Below, one piece after another: positions 35,268 to 45,022 of a DNA stretch of 64,000 nucleotides. The notes below the pieces were generated by a model. That model worked only from the letters and a program-made list of their open reading frames with translations. It searched no databases and was not told the origin of the DNA. Numbering within the stretch: position 1 is the first letter of the stretch; each line of letters starts with the position of its first letter. The DNA is from Pinirhizobacter soli (lineage in GTDB: Bacteria; Pseudomonadota; Gammaproteobacteria; Xanthomonadales; Rhodanobacteraceae), in NCBI RefSeq assembly GCF_015905305.1, contig NZ_JADZLQ010000001.1, forward strand, positions 1,450,599 through 1,514,598, given 5' to 3'. Position numbers and translations under genes: made by a program.

Positions 35268-36965
35268 ATGCGTCTTAGTCAGTTCCACCTCAATACCGTC
35301 AAGGAAGTCCCGGCCGAGGCCGAGATCGCCAGCCACCGGCTGATGCTGCGCACTGGCATGATCCGCCGCCTGGCCGCGGGCCTGTACACCTGGTCGCCGC
35401 TGGGCCTCATGGTGTTGCGCAAGGTCGAGGCCGTGGTCCGCGAGGAAATGCTGCGTGCCGGCGCCATCGAGATGCTGATGCCCTCGGTGCAGCCGCGCGA
35501 CCTTTGGGAAGAAACCGGGCGCTGGGAGAAATTCGGCCCGCAGCTACTGAAGATGCGCGACCGGAAAGAGCAGGAATACTGCTACGGGCCCACGCATGAG
35601 GAAGTCATCACCGACTTCGCGCGCAACGAGCTGCGCAGCTACAAGCAGCTGCCGCTGAACTTCTTCCAGATCCAGACCAAGTTCCGCGACGAGATCCGAC
35701 CGCGCTTCGGCGTGATGCGCGCGCGCGAGTTCCTGATGAAGGATGCGTACTCCTTCCATCTCACGCCCGAGTCCCTGGCCGAAACCTATAAGGCGATGTA
35801 CGACGCCTACACGCGCATCTTCACCCGCCTCGGGCTGAAGTTCCGTGCCGTGCAGGCCGACACCGGCGCCATCGGCGGCAATGCCAGCCACGAGTTCCAG
35901 GTACTGGCCGACGCGGGCGAAGACGCCATCGCCTTCTCCGACGGCTCGGACTATGCCGCCAACATCGAGAAGGCCGAAGCGATGCCGCCTAGCGGCGAAC
36001 GGCCCGCGCCCTCGGCTGCGCTCACCCGCGTGGATACCCCCACCCAGAAGACCATCGACGACGTCGCAGCCTTCCTCAAGGTGGCTCCCTCCCAGTGCGT
36101 GAAGACCATCCTGGTCAAGGGCCGCAGTGGCCTGGTGGCGCTATGCGTGCGCGGCGATCACGAAGTGAACGAAGTCAAGGCAGCCCACTTGCCCGAGCTT
36201 CCCGATACATCGGAACTGGCTTCCGAGGCGGAGATCCTTGCCGCTACCGGCACCCGCCCGGGTTTCATCGGCCCAGCGGGCCTCCCCGACGACATCCCGG
36301 TGATCGTCGACCATGCCGCCGCGCATCTGGCCGATTTCGTCTGCGGCGGCAACGCCGACGGCACCCACTACACCGGCGCGAACTGGCAGCGCGACGCACG
36401 CATCAACCGCGTGGCGGACCTGCGCAAGGTGGTCGAAGGCGATCCCTCGCCCGACGGCCATGGCACCTTGCGCCTGGCTCGCGGCATCGAAGTGGGGCAT
36501 GTGTTCCAGCTTGGCGAGAAATACGCCCAGGCGATGAACGCCACGGTGCTGGACGACGCCGGCAAGATCCGCGTGATGTCCATGGGGTGCTACGGCATCG
36601 GCGTCAGCCGCATCGTCGCTGCCGCCATCGAACAGTGCCATGACGAGGCGGGCATCCGTTGGCCCGAGCCGATGGCGCCATGGCGCGTGGCCGTATGCGT
36701 CATCAATCCCAAGAACGACGCCCAGGTAGCCCAGGCAGCCGAAGACCTTTATCAGTCGCTCCGCCAACAAGGTATCGACGCTGTACTCGATGACCGCGGC
36801 CTGCGCCCGGGACAGATGTTCGCCGATATCGAGCTGCTGGGCATTCCGCACCGGGTGGTGGTAAGCGAACGCGGTCTGGCCGCAGGCAGTTTCGAATATC
36901 GCTCCCGCAGCGAAAGCGAAAGCCGCAACCTGCCCCGCGAGGACCTCATCACCCTGCTTGGGTAA
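35268..36965 (+). CDS. proS: Prolyl-tRNA synthetase (bacterial type with editing domain)
   Basis: 565-residue class II synthetase. Motif 1 region [20 protein letters not shown], motif 2 [20 protein letters not shown], the inserted YbaK-like editing domain (about residues 225-405, including VKTILVKG) and motif 3 [18 protein letters not shown] are all present, then an anticodon-binding domain ([11 protein letters not shown]). The length is normal. It ends at a strong terminator. Confidence 0.97.
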   Translation: MRLSQFHLNTVKEVPAEAEIASHRLMLRTGMIRRLAAGLYTWSPLGLMVLRKVEAVVREEMLRAGAIEMLMPSVQPRDLWEETGRWEKFGPQLLKMRDRKEQEYCYGPTHEEVITDFARNELRSYKQLPLNFFQIQTKFRDEIRPRFGVMRAREFLMKDAYSFHLTPESLAETYKAMYDAYTRIFTRLGLKFRAVQADTGAIGGNASHEFQVLADAGEDAIAFSDGSDYAANIEKAEAMPPSGERPAPSAALTRVDTPTQKTIDDVAAFLKVAPSQCVKTILVKGRSGLVALCVRGDHEVNEVKAAHLPELPDTSELASEAEILAATGTRPGFIGPAGLPDDIPVIVDHAAAHLADFVCGGNADGTHYTGANWQRDARINRVADLRKVVEGDPSPDGHGTLRLARGIEVGHVFQLGEKYAQAMNATVLDDAGKIRVMSMGCYGIGVSRIVAAAIEQCHDEAGIRWPEPMAPWRVAVCVINPKNDAQVAQAAEDLYQSLRQQGIDAVLDDRGLRPGQMFADIELLGIPHRVVVSERGLAAGSFEYRSRSESESRNLPREDLITLLG

Positions 36966-36985
36966 GAGGCGCCAGCGGTGTAATG

Positions 36986-37013
36986 AAAAGGCCGCCTCCG
37001 GGCGGCCTTTTTT
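36986..37013 (+). terminator. Rho-independent terminator after proS
   Basis: GGCCGCC-TCCG-GGCGGCC, with flanking AAAA and six T, forms a perfect stem ending in a U-tract about 20 bases after the proS stop. Confidence 0.92.
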
Positions 37014-37147
37014 GTCATCTTCACGGTTTTCATCAAACCTTCTCGTTAATCGCTTTAAATAACCGGCTTCATAACGTTTGCAAAAAGGATTTTTGCATTG
37101 CCCGAACGCATCGGCGAGAATCCAGCCCATTACCCACGGAGTTAATC

Positions 37148-37471
37148 ATGGCCGTCGACTTGAAAAACCTGACCCACAACCAGCTCAATGAGCTGATCGC
37201 CCGCGCCCAGGTGCGCCAGGGAGAGCTTCGCAAGGAGCGCGTGGTGAAGCTTCGGGACAAGATCCACGCACTGATCAAGGCCGAAGGTTATTCCTTCGAC
37301 GATGTCTTCGGCGGCCGCGCCAAACCGCGCCGGGTCATCGGCAAGGTCAAGCCCAAGTTCCGCAACCCGGCCAATCCGGAACAGACATGGACAGGCCGTG
37401 GCAAGCGCCCGCACTGGTTCTCCGATGCGCTCAAAGCCGGGAAGAAAGAAAAAGACCTGTTGATCGGTTAA
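37148..37471 (+). CDS. H-NS family nucleoid-associated protein
   Basis: 107 residues. The N-terminal coiled-coil oligomerisation region (LTHNQLNELIARAQVRQGEL onward) and the C-terminal DNA-binding domain with NPANPEQTWTGRGKRPHWF match the H-NS consensus (T-W-x-G-x-G-R-x-P). The linker is Lys/Arg rich. It resembles the short H-NS-like proteins of Xanthomonas, which silence AT-rich genes. ATG 37148 has CGGAG upstream (CCCACGGAG). It lies 516 bases upstream of an autotransporter gene on the same strand; whether it regulates it is unknown. Confidence 0.9.
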   Translation: MAVDLKNLTHNQLNELIARAQVRQGELRKERVVKLRDKIHALIKAEGYSFDDVFGGRAKPRRVIGKVKPKFRNPANPEQTWTGRGKRPHWFSDALKAGKKEKDLLIG

Positions 37472-37599
37472 TACGCGTGAGGTTGCATGCCGATACCGGG
37501 CTTCGATGCCGGCACGGCCGTATGGGATAGCGATATATACGGGCACCCGTACCCATGATCGCTGGCGACCGGCGTTCACTCAGATCCTCGTCCACGATG

Positions 37600-37630
37600 A
37601 ATGCACCAGCTCGCTTCGGGCTGGTGCATT
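37600..37630 (+). terminator. Long hairpin, possible terminator or attenuator
   Basis: AATGCACCAGC and GCTGGTGCATT form a perfect 11-bp stem with a nine-base loop, followed only by TTTA. It lies 128 bases after the hns stop. It could be an intrinsic terminator with a short U-tract or a leader structure for the downstream autotransporter. Confidence 0.45.
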
Positions 37631-37872
37631 TACCATGCCTGGCACAGGGCACGCCCATTCCTTCGAAATTCTTGCGGCGCCCGCGCAGCTTGATCCCATG
37701 CGATGGGACATTTTCGGCAATGACGTCGTGGCGCGGGAAAAGGTTTAGCTCCTGCTGCATAGAAATCTTCTGAAATGATCCAAGCTGGGCCGACGGCCAG
37801 TTGTCGGGGTTAAAAGAAAGGTCTATAAGTCCATCCATAGAATTCCCGGCTTGCTATTCGCTGCTGTTATTC

Positions 37873-37894
37873 CTCGATAGATGTATGTATCGAG
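37873..37894. promoter_or_regulatory. 22-base dyad, candidate operator upstream of the autotransporter
   Basis: CTCGATA-N8-TATCGAG, perfect 7-bp arms, about 95 bases upstream of the autotransporter start and in AT-rich sequence. The spacing suits a dimeric regulator. No regulator family can be assigned. Confidence 0.35.
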
Positions 37895-37987
37895 AAGAAA
37901 AACCGAACCGGGAAGTTGCAGATTCAGGGGAAAGAACAGATTGGGGATGGAACCCCCAATCTTGAAGTGACATCAAAGGACATTGAT

Positions 37988-40900
37988 ATGGACGGCCGCA
38001 AGCCTGTAGCACGCAAACCACCTTTTGCGACGGTTGTACCTTTCAATAGTGCCGGCCACAAGGATGGCGATGTGGGCACGCAAAATGAAAATAGCGTGCA
38101 TCGATGCCAGATAAGGGGGAGAGCCGCCTTGTTCCGCTCCCTTAAGATGTCGTGCATGTATGGAGCGATCCTGCTTGGGATCGCCGGAGCGCCTGTCGAG
38201 GCGGCGCCTGTCACCACGGTGGCCAACGGCCAATGGAATCTGGCAACGGTCTGGAGCGATGGCTCCGCGCCAAGCACCGACAATAATTACCTGATCGGCA
38301 GCGGCTTCAATGTCAATGCCAACACCCTGGCCGGCTCCAATGGCGGTACGACGAGCTACTCCTTCCAGGGTGGCTCCCTTCAAGTGCAATCCGGCGGAAC
38401 ACTGACATTTTCAAGCAGCACCACCTCCAACGGTCAAACAGGTAACTACACCGTCGGGTCCGGACTCATTCTAGACAGCGGTTCCACGCTGGTCGGAGCG
38501 AGTTCGGCGTCGACGACACTGTGGACGATCATGTCACCGGTCACCCTGGCAAGTACCGGTAGCGTAACCATAAACATGGTTTCAGGCGGCGGCGCCAGCG
38601 CCTCCCAAGGCCTCTCATTCGGATCAGCGCTCAGCGGTGGCGCGAACATCAATCTGAATATCGATGCGAATGGTGCTACCGGGATTGTTGTAAAAAACTT
38701 TCGAGTGCTTAGTGCCAACAATGCGTTTACGGGCAACTGGGTTGTTACATCAACTAATGCGACAGCAAGCCGGCTGGGCTGGCTTTCAGCACTTGCGCCC
38801 AATGCTCTGGGCACGGGTACCGTAACGCTTACCAACTCAGCGTTGCGAAATGCTGTCGCCGACGGCCTGAATTCGTTGAGCGGTGTCAGCGTAGGCAATC
38901 TTTCGCTGATTTATGCTGCCGCCAACTGGACCAATCCCAACGCTTCGGTTGATCTGACAGCGAGCAATGCCAGTTTGCAGCTCCTCAATGCCAACACGGC
39001 AGTGAGTATCGGAAATTTGAGTGGCGTGGCAGGGTCAACGGTGACCGGTGCGGGCGCGGGGAATTCGCTTACCGTAAACATCACCGACAACATCCAGTTT
39101 GCCGGCACCCTGGCCAACAGCGGTTCGGGCACGCTGGCGCTTGCCAAAACGGGTCCGGCGACATGGACGTTGACGGGCACGAACACGTACACCGGCGGAA
39201 CGCGTATAGATGGGGGCACCTTGCAGATCGGCGCCGGAGGCACGCTGGGCAGCCTGGCCGGCAACGTCGTGGACAATGGCTCGCTGGCGTTCAATCGCTC
39301 CGATGCATTGACATTCGCCGGCAGCATTTCCGGCAGCGGCGGCGTATCGCAGCTGGGCACGGGCACCACCACGTTCACCGCCAACCAGACCTATACCGGC
39401 GGTACCCTTATCTCCGCGGGCACGCTGCAACTGGGCAACGGCGGTACCAGCGGCAGCCTGGTCGGCAACGTGGTGAACAACGGCGCGCTGTCCATCAATC
39501 GCTCGGACACCGTGACCTTGCCGGGCGTGATTTCCGGTAGCGGCCGGCTGGTCAACGCCGGTGCCGGCACCACGATCCTGGCGGCGGACAACACCTATAC
39601 CGGTGGCACCACCATCAGTGCAGGAACGCTGCAGCTAGGCAATGGCAGCGCCAGTGGTAGCGTCGTCGGCAACATCGTCGACAACGGCAACCTGGTTTTC
39701 GATCGGGCCGGCACCCTCACCCTCGCCGGCCTGATCTCCGGCAGCGGCGCAGTGGAGCAGCGCGGCGTCGGCACCACGGTGTTTACGGCCGACCATACGT
39801 ATACGGGCGGCACGACGATCAGCGGCGGCACCCTGCAGCTTGGCGACGGCGGAACCACCGGCAGCGTGGCCGGCAACATCGTCGACAACGGTACGCTGGC
39901 GGTGAATCACTCCAACGACATTTTTTTCCTGACGCCCATTACCGGTAGCGGTGCATTGGTGCAGCGGGGAGCGGGTCGCACTGTACTCTCCGCCGCCAAC
40001 ACCTACACGGGCGGCACCACGATCAATGCTGGCACGCTGCAGGTCGGCAATGGGTTCACCTCGGGCAGCATCGTCGGCGACGTCGTCGACAATGGCATGC
40101 TTACCTTCAACCGGTCCAATACGCTCACTTTCGACGGCACGATCTCGGGCATGGGTGCCGTAACAAAACTCGGCAGCGGCATCACCATCCTTACCGCCGA
40201 CAATACGTATACGGGTGGCACGACGATCGCCGCCAGCTCCGGTTCGCTGCAACTGGGCAATGGCGGTACCAGCGGCAGCATTGTCGGCGACGTTTTGAAC
40301 GACGGCGCGCTGACGATCAACCGTACTGATACCTTGACCCTGCCTGGAACGATCTCCGGCAGTGGCGCGCTGTCGCAGCGCGGTACCGGCACCACCATCC
40401 TGACCGCCGACAACACTTATACCGGTGGTAGCTTCATCGCCGCAGGCACGCTGCAACTGGGCGCCGGCGGCACCAGCGGCAGCATTCTGGGCAACATCAC
40501 CAACAACGGTACGCTGGCGTTCAACCGTTCCGACACCGTCGCGTTTTCCAACATCATCAGCGGCACCGGCGGCGTAAACCAGCTCGGCCCGGGCACGTTG
40601 CAACTGGACGGCGACCAGACCTATACCGGCCCGACCCAGATATCGGCCGGCACCCTGGCCCTCATCGGATCGCTGCAATCCAATAACGTCACCGTGGCGC
40701 CTGGGGCGACGCTGTCCGGCACGGGCATCATTAACGGCGACGTCCTCAACCAGGGGCGTGTGTGGCCGGGCAGCGCGGTCGCGGGCGCAACCGACTACGC
40801 CAGCCTGACCGTGCGCGGAAACTACGTCGGCCAGGGCGGCATGCTCGTACTGAACACCTTCCTGGATGGCGATGGCTCGCCGTCGGACCGGCTGGTGATC

Positions 40901-42265
40901 GACGGCGGTACGGCCAGCGGCGATACATCCGTCATCGTCCATGACACCGCGACCGCCAGTGCCGGAACGCGAGGCGACGGCATCCTGGTCGTATCGGCCA
41001 TCAATGGCGGAACCACCACCGCCGACGCCTTCAACCTGCCCGGCGAAGTACGCAGCGGCGCGCTCGACTATCGCCTGTTCCGCGGCAGCCTGGACGGCAC
41101 CCAGGCGGACAATTGGTATCTGCGCAACGAGTTCGTCGTGCCGCCGCCCGAACCCGAACCACCCGAACCGCCGCCGCCTGAGCCGCCCAATCCCCCGGAT
41201 CCGGAATTGCCGACCGATCCGCCCCCTGACGAACTGCCGCCGGGCACCTATCCGATCATCGGTCCGGAGCTGGCCACTTATGCTTCGGTGCAGCCACTCG
41301 CACGCGAGCTTGGCCAGCGCACGCTATCGACCCTGCACGACCGCATCGGCGACAGCGTGCCGGCCACCGCTGCCCAGGCCGACGTCGATCATGGCCCCAC
41401 AACCTGGGGCCGCGTTTTCGGCGCCACGATCGACCAAAGCTACCGGGCTTATGCAGCACCTGCATCCAAGGGCAATCTGTCGGGCTTCCAGGTGGGCGTC
41501 GACATGTGGCAGGGACAGTCGCTGCCGGGCCATACCGACAGCTTCGGTGGTTACCTGGCCTATGGCAGTGCCAACGTCGATGTACGGGGCCTGGTCACCA
41601 ATGCCGATGCTACCGACTACGTCAGGCAACATACCGGCTCGCTGAGCCTGCATGCGACCTCGGTGGGCGCCTACTGGACGCACTACGGTCCCACCGGCTG
41701 GTATCTCGATGGCGTTGCGCAGGCCAGTACGTATCGCGGTTCGGCTTCCACGTCAGTCACTCGCTTGAACCTGCCGGGCACGGGCTTCATTGCTTCGCTG
41801 GAATTTGGCTATCCCATCGCCATGCCGCGGCTGGGCGAAAGCTTCGTGCTGGAACCGCAACTGCAGGCGATCTACCAGTACGTGAACTTCGGGCCGCGCA
41901 ACGATGGGCTTGGCCAGGTGACGATCGGCAGCACCCACGGCAACACCGGGCGCGCCGGCCTGCGCGGCAAATGGCAGCTGACCGGGCATAACGGCCAGTT
42001 GTGGATGCCCTACATCGGGCTGGATGTCCGCCGCGATTGGGGAGCGCGCAGCACCACGGAATTCGGCGCAAGCAGCGGCGAGGCCAGCGCCTTGCCAATG
42101 GTGCCCCAGGCCACGCGTGCATCGCTGGGCGGCGGCCTTACCGCGCAGCTGTCGCCACGGCTGTCACTTTATGGCGCTGCCGGCTACGAGCACGAACTGG
42201 GCAATGGCGACAACGTCCAGCGTCGTGGCTTCGATGCACATATCGGCTTGCGCTACGCGTGGTAA
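37988..42265 (+). CDS. Type V autotransporter with tandem beta-helix repeats
   Basis: 1425 residues. An extended N-terminus of about 72 residues ends with the hydrophobic segment YGAILLGIAGAPVEA, so cleavage before APVTTV is likely. The passenger has a Gly/Ser/Thr-rich beta-helix region and seven tandem 68-residue repeats (39185-40618), each starting TYTGGT and containing GTLQLGNGG and ISGSG, the autotransporter-associated repeat pattern. A Pro/Glu-rich linker (PPPEPEPPEPPPPEPP) follows. The C-terminal beta-barrel begins near TTWGRVFGATID and ends GLRYAW with a terminal aromatic, as BAM substrates require. ATG 37988 has AAAGGA 8 bases upstream. No catalytic motif is seen in the passenger; an adhesin or biofilm role is plausible. 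Confidence 0.92.
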   Translation: MDGRKPVARKPPFATVVPFNSAGHKDGDVGTQNENSVHRCQIRGRAALFRSLKMSCMYGAILLGIAGAPVEAAPVTTVANGQWNLATVWSDGSAPSTDNNYLIGSGFNVNANTLAGSNGGTTSYSFQGGSLQVQSGGTLTFSSSTTSNGQTGNYTVGSGLILDSGSTLVGASSASTTLWTIMSPVTLASTGSVTINMVSGGGASASQGLSFGSALSGGANINLNIDANGATGIVVKNFRVLSANNAFTGNWVVTSTNATASRLGWLSALAPNALGTGTVTLTNSALRNAVADGLNSLSGVSVGNLSLIYAAANWTNPNASVDLTASNASLQLLNANTAVSIGNLSGVAGSTVTGAGAGNSLTVNITDNIQFAGTLANSGSGTLALAKTGPATWTLTGTNTYTGGTRIDGGTLQIGAGGTLGSLAGNVVDNGSLAFNRSDALTFAGSISGSGGVSQLGTGTTTFTANQTYTGGTLISAGTLQLGNGGTSGSLVGNVVNNGALSINRSDTVTLPGVISGSGRLVNAGAGTTILAADNTYTGGTTISAGTLQLGNGSASGSVVGNIVDNGNLVFDRAGTLTLAGLISGSGAVEQRGVGTTVFTADHTYTGGTTISGGTLQLGDGGTTGSVAGNIVDNGTLAVNHSNDIFFLTPITGSGALVQRGAGRTVLSAANTYTGGTTINAGTLQVGNGFTSGSIVGDVVDNGMLTFNRSNTLTFDGTISGMGAVTKLGSGITILTADNTYTGGTTIAASSGSLQLGNGGTSGSIVGDVLNDGALTINRTDTLTLPGTISGSGALSQRGTGTTILTADNTYTGGSFIAAGTLQLGAGGTSGSILGNITNNGTLAFNRSDTVAFSNIISGTGGVNQLGPGTLQLDGDQTYTGPTQISAGTLALIGSLQSNNVTVAPGATLSGTGIINGDVLNQGRVWPGSAVAGATDYASLTVRGNYVGQGGMLVLNTFLDGDGSPSDRLVIDGGTASGDTSVIVHDTATASAGTRGDGILVVSAINGGTTTADAFNLPGEVRSGALDYRLFRGSLDGTQADNWYLRNEFVVPPPEPEPPEPPPPEPPNPPDPELPTDPPPDELPPGTYPIIGPELATYASVQPLARELGQRTLSTLHDRIGDSVPATAAQADVDHGPTTWGRVFGATIDQSYRAYAAPASKGNLSGFQVGVDMWQGQSLPGHTDSFGGYLAYGSANVDVRGLVTNADATDYVRQHTGSLSLHATSVGAYWTHYGPTGWYLDGVAQASTYRGSASTSVTRLNLPGTGFIASLEFGYPIAMPRLGESFVLEPQLQAIYQYVNFGPRNDGLGQVTIGSTHGNTGRAGLRGKWQLTGHNGQLWMPYIGLDVRRDWGARSTTEFGASSGEASALPMVPQATRASLGGGLTAQLSPRLSLYGAAGYEHELGNGDNVQRRGFDAHIGLRYAW
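39185..40618 (+). repeat. Seven tandem 204-bp (68-residue) repeats in the autotransporter passenger
   Basis: Units start at TYTGG and repeat every 68 residues; the sixth unit has two extra residues (AASSGS). A partial eighth unit starts at 40619 (TYTGPTQISAGT). DNA identity between units is visible but incomplete, with many third-position differences, which suggests old duplications. The repeats could support unequal recombination and change passenger length. Confidence 0.9.
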
Positions 42266-42302
42266 GTGCGATGCGTAGCAGCAGGTGGCCCTTGCTGGAA
42301 GG

Positions 42303-43577
42303 CTAAAGGGAGCGACGCGGAGAAATCAGCAAATCGCCGAACAGCAGACCCGCCACCAGCGAGCCCAGAAGGGTAATAAGCAGCAACCCGGTATCCATGC
42401 CCAGTACCGCGTCGCGATCGAGCAGGTAGGAAACACTGCGAAAACCCACGCTTCCGGGTACCAGCAAGATGATGCCCGGTTCGCGAACCACCGCACCGGG
42501 CTGGTGGGCGAAACGCGCATAAAGGTTGCTGAGCGCGCCCAGCAGGATGCCGCCGACGAAAACGCCGAAGGGTGCACCGGAAATCGCCCCACCCCAGCGC
42601 GTGGTGAGGTACCCCAGCACCACCGCTGCCATCACCACCGGCCAATCGCGGCGGGCGGCGCGGAACAGGATGGCGAAGGCGAAGGCGCCCACGATCAGGG
42701 TGGGCCAATCGGCCCAGCCGGGCAGCGCCGGCAGGGCGTAATCGCGTGGTACCACGCCCAGCGCGGCGCACACCTGGGTAGCGGCGACGGTGCCAAAGGT
42801 GAGCTTGAGTAGAGTCGCCACCGCGCCGCCCATGCGCGCGACGCCGGAAACCAGGTGCTGGCTGGATATCTCACGCACGGCGGTGGTGAGCGCCATGCCG
42901 GGCAGCAACACGATCAGGCTGCCCAGGATCACGGATTTCAGCGCCAGCGGCACGATGTATGCGCTGACCAAGGTGGCGATGAGGGTGGCGACCAGGGCGC
43001 TGATGGCCTCGCTTGCCACCGACAGTCGCGGCCGACTTACCGACAGCACGGTGATGGCACCGATCACAACGCCGATGAATCCGGCGGTAAGCAGGTCCAC
43101 CCACGATGAGTGCAACAGCAGGCCCACCACGGTCGCTGCAGCCAAGCCATAGCTGGCGATGACGGCTGCGTGGGCTCTGGCTGACTCCGGTGCGCCCAAG
43201 GCTCGCAGCAGGCGAAAGCCCTCGCGCAAGTCGATCTTGCCGTCGATCACGCCGTCGGCGATGCGGTCGGCCTCGACCAGACGGCCCAGGTTGACATCAC
43301 CGGGCGGCAGCCGCATCACCTGGGTAACCTGGGCCACGCCCTCCTCGCCCTGGGCAAGGTCGGCGAAGGAGACGATGATGGCGGTGGGGCTGGACCATAC
43401 TTCGGCCGTGAGTCCCAGGCGCTGGGCGGCGCTGGACATGGCACCCTCCAGGCGCGGCGCGGTGGTGCCGTACTGGTGAAGGCGGCGCGCCAACTCCACC
43501 AGGAACGCGATGCGCGTATTCAGCGCCGCCGTGGCGAAGCCGATGGCGGGCGCGGCCTGCCTGTCCGCCGCGTTCAT
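42303..43577 (-). CDS. ThrE-family threonine/serine exporter-like membrane protein
   Basis: 424 residues with an N-terminal soluble domain (about residues 1-140) and ten or so membrane helices. Domain organisation matches ThrE: N-terminal part with RLHQYGTTAPRLEGAMSSAA and GDVNLGRLVEADRIADGV, then the membrane part with VILGSLIVLLPGMALTTAVR and later FGVFVGGILLGALSNLYARF, corresponding to the DUF1212 and ThrE_2 parts fused in one protein. It may export threonine, serine or small peptides. ATG 43577 overlaps the nfeD stop (ATGA). It is convergent with the autotransporter. Confidence 0.85.
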   Translation of the reverse strand: MNAADRQAAPAIGFATAALNTRIAFLVELARRLHQYGTTAPRLEGAMSSAAQRLGLTAEVWSSPTAIIVSFADLAQGEEGVAQVTQVMRLPPGDVNLGRLVEADRIADGVIDGKIDLREGFRLLRALGAPESARAHAAVIASYGLAAATVVGLLLHSSWVDLLTAGFIGVVIGAITVLSVSRPRLSVASEAISALVATLIATLVSAYIVPLALKSVILGSLIVLLPGMALTTAVREISSQHLVSGVARMGGAVATLLKLTFGTVAATQVCAALGVVPRDYALPALPGWADWPTLIVGAFAFAILFRAARRDWPVVMAAVVLGYLTTRWGGAISGAPFGVFVGGILLGALSNLYARFAHQPGAVVREPGIILLVPGSVGFRSVSYLLDRDAVLGMDTGLLLITLLGSLVAGLLFGDLLISPRRSL

Positions 43578-44020
43578 GCCGCGGGTCGTACCTGCAGCAG
43601 GCTGCCACTCACCGACACCACCTCCACTTCGATGCCTGCGGGCAACTCCGGCCCCGACACCAGCCACACGCCGTCGCCCACGCGGGCCTTGCCCCGGCCG
43701 TTGACGATCGGTTCTACCAGCACCAGATGCTGGCCCACCAGTTGTTCCCCGCGCCGGTTGAGCAACGAAGCCGAGGGCTCGCCACGCTCAAGACGCGGAC
43801 GCAGCCATTTCCAGTAGGCGAAGCACGAGGCGAAGGTGAACACCCCGAACAGGATGGCCTGGGTCAGCACGCCCATGCCGGGCGCAGCGAACAACACCAC
43901 GCCCATGGCGCCGGAGGCGATGCCGATCCACAGGAGGAAATAGCCCGGCACCAACATCTCGCCAGCGATCAGCACCAGCGCAAGGATCCACCACAGGTAG
44001 TGCATCGCCAATCCAGGCAT
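43574..44020 (-). CDS. NfeD-family membrane protein
   Basis: 148-residue short NfeD protein: two or three N-terminal membrane helices (WWILALVLIAGEMLVPGYFL and others) and a C-terminal OB-fold domain (GEQLVGQHLVLVEPIVNGRG, then GIEVEVVSV). Short NfeD proteins are paired with SPFH/stomatin proteins, as here. ATG 44020 is five bases after the SPFH stop; a TTG at 44029 would overlap it. It lacks the ClpP-like serine protease domain of long NfeD. Confidence 0.9.
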   Translation of the reverse strand: MPGLAMHYLWWILALVLIAGEMLVPGYFLLWIGIASGAMGVVLFAAPGMGVLTQAILFGVFTFASCFAYWKWLRPRLERGEPSASLLNRRGEQLVGQHLVLVEPIVNGRGKARVGDGVWLVSGPELPAGIEVEVVSVSGSLLQVRPAA

Positions 44021-44025
44021 GGCCG

Positions 44026-44973
44026 TCAACCCACCGGACGCGGCGGTTGCGCGCGCGCCGCCGCCTGCTGGGAAACCGCGTCACGCGCAAGCTCGGCGAT
44101 ACCTGCCAGCGAGCCCAGGATGCCGGTGGTCTCCATCGGCAACAGCAGGGTTTTCTGGTTGGGCGATTTGGCCATTTCCTTCAGCGCCTCGACGTAGTTG
44201 TTGGCCACGAAGTAGTTCAGCGCGTTGACGTTGCCGTTGGCAATCGCCTGCGACACCATCGTGGTCGCCTTGGCCTCGGCCTCGGCCAGGCGTTCGCGGG
44301 CCTCGGCCTCGCGGAAGGCCGCTTCCTTCTTGCCCTCGGCCGAAAGAATGGCCGACTGCTTTTCGCCCTCGGCCTTCAGGATCGCCGCCTGGCGGAAGCC
44401 CTCGGCGTCGAGAATATTGGCGCGCTTTTCGCGCTCGGCCTTCATCTGGCGGGCCATCGCATCGACGAGATCGCGCGGCGGGGAAATATCCTTGATCTCG
44501 ATGCGGTTGACCTTTACGCCCCACGGATGGGTGGCCTCATCAATCACATTCAGCAGCTTGGCGTTGATCGCGTCGCGCTGGCTCAGGGATTCGTCCAGGT
44601 CCATGGAACCGAGCACGGTACGGATATTGGTCATGATCAGCGCCAGCGCGGCGCCCTCGAGGTTGGCCACCTCGTAGGCTGCCTTGGAGGCATCGAGTAC
44701 CTGGTAGAACACCACGCCGTCGACGCGCACCACCGCGTTGTCCTTGGTGATGACATCCTGCGAAGGCACGTCGAGCACCTGCTCCATCATGTTTATCTTG
44801 CGCCCCACCGCATGGTAGATCGGGATCAGGAAATGCAGCCCGGGGCTAAGGGTGGTGGTGTATTTGCCGAATGTTTCGACCGTCCATTCCCAGCCCTGCG
44901 GCACGATACGTACCAGGCGGGTAATGGTGATGACCACCAGGACGACGACAACGAGTGCAACCATGCTTCCCAT
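44026..44973 (-). CDS. qmcA: SPFH/stomatin-family membrane protein (QmcA-like)
   Basis: 315 residues. One N-terminal membrane helix ([20 protein letters not shown]) is followed by the SPFH domain ([40 protein letters not shown]), then a long helical region with repeated AEG/E motifs ([20 protein letters not shown]) that forms a coiled coil and oligomerises. QmcA-type proteins organise membrane microdomains and associate with membrane proteases. It is first in an operon with nfeD and a ThrE-type exporter. Confidence 0.92.
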   Translation of the reverse strand: MGSMVALVVVVLVVITITRLVRIVPQGWEWTVETFGKYTTTLSPGLHFLIPIYHAVGRKINMMEQVLDVPSQDVITKDNAVVRVDGVVFYQVLDASKAAYEVANLEGAALALIMTNIRTVLGSMDLDESLSQRDAINAKLLNVIDEATHPWGVKVNRIEIKDISPPRDLVDAMARQMKAEREKRANILDAEGFRQAAILKAEGEKQSAILSAEGKKEAAFREAEARERLAEAEAKATTMVSQAIANGNVNALNYFVANNYVEALKEMAKSPNQKTLLLPMETTGILGSLAGIAELARDAVSQQAAARAQPPRPVG

Positions 44974-45022
44974 GACCTAAGCTCCATGCAGGTGAAGCCG
45001 CAGTATACCCACCAGCAGGGGT

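Larger units (their letters stand above)
37472..37987. other. Long intergenic region between hns and the autotransporter
   Basis: 516 bases with no supportable gene. It contains an 11-bp hairpin at 37600-37630, a TACGGG-CA-CCCGTA dyad at 37538-37551, a 22-base dyad at 37873-37894 and AT-rich sequence just before the autotransporter. The length and AT-richness suggest regulated transcription of the autotransporter. Small frames in it lack support. Confidence 0.5.

Noticed and set aside
39185-40618. Regular direct repeats that could suggest a CRISPR-like array
   Set aside because: The 204-bp units keep a reading frame and encode beta-helix repeats, with no short spacers.
39635-40942. 435-codon minus-strand frame with internal repeats
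   Set aside because: It is the antisense image of the autotransporter repeats.
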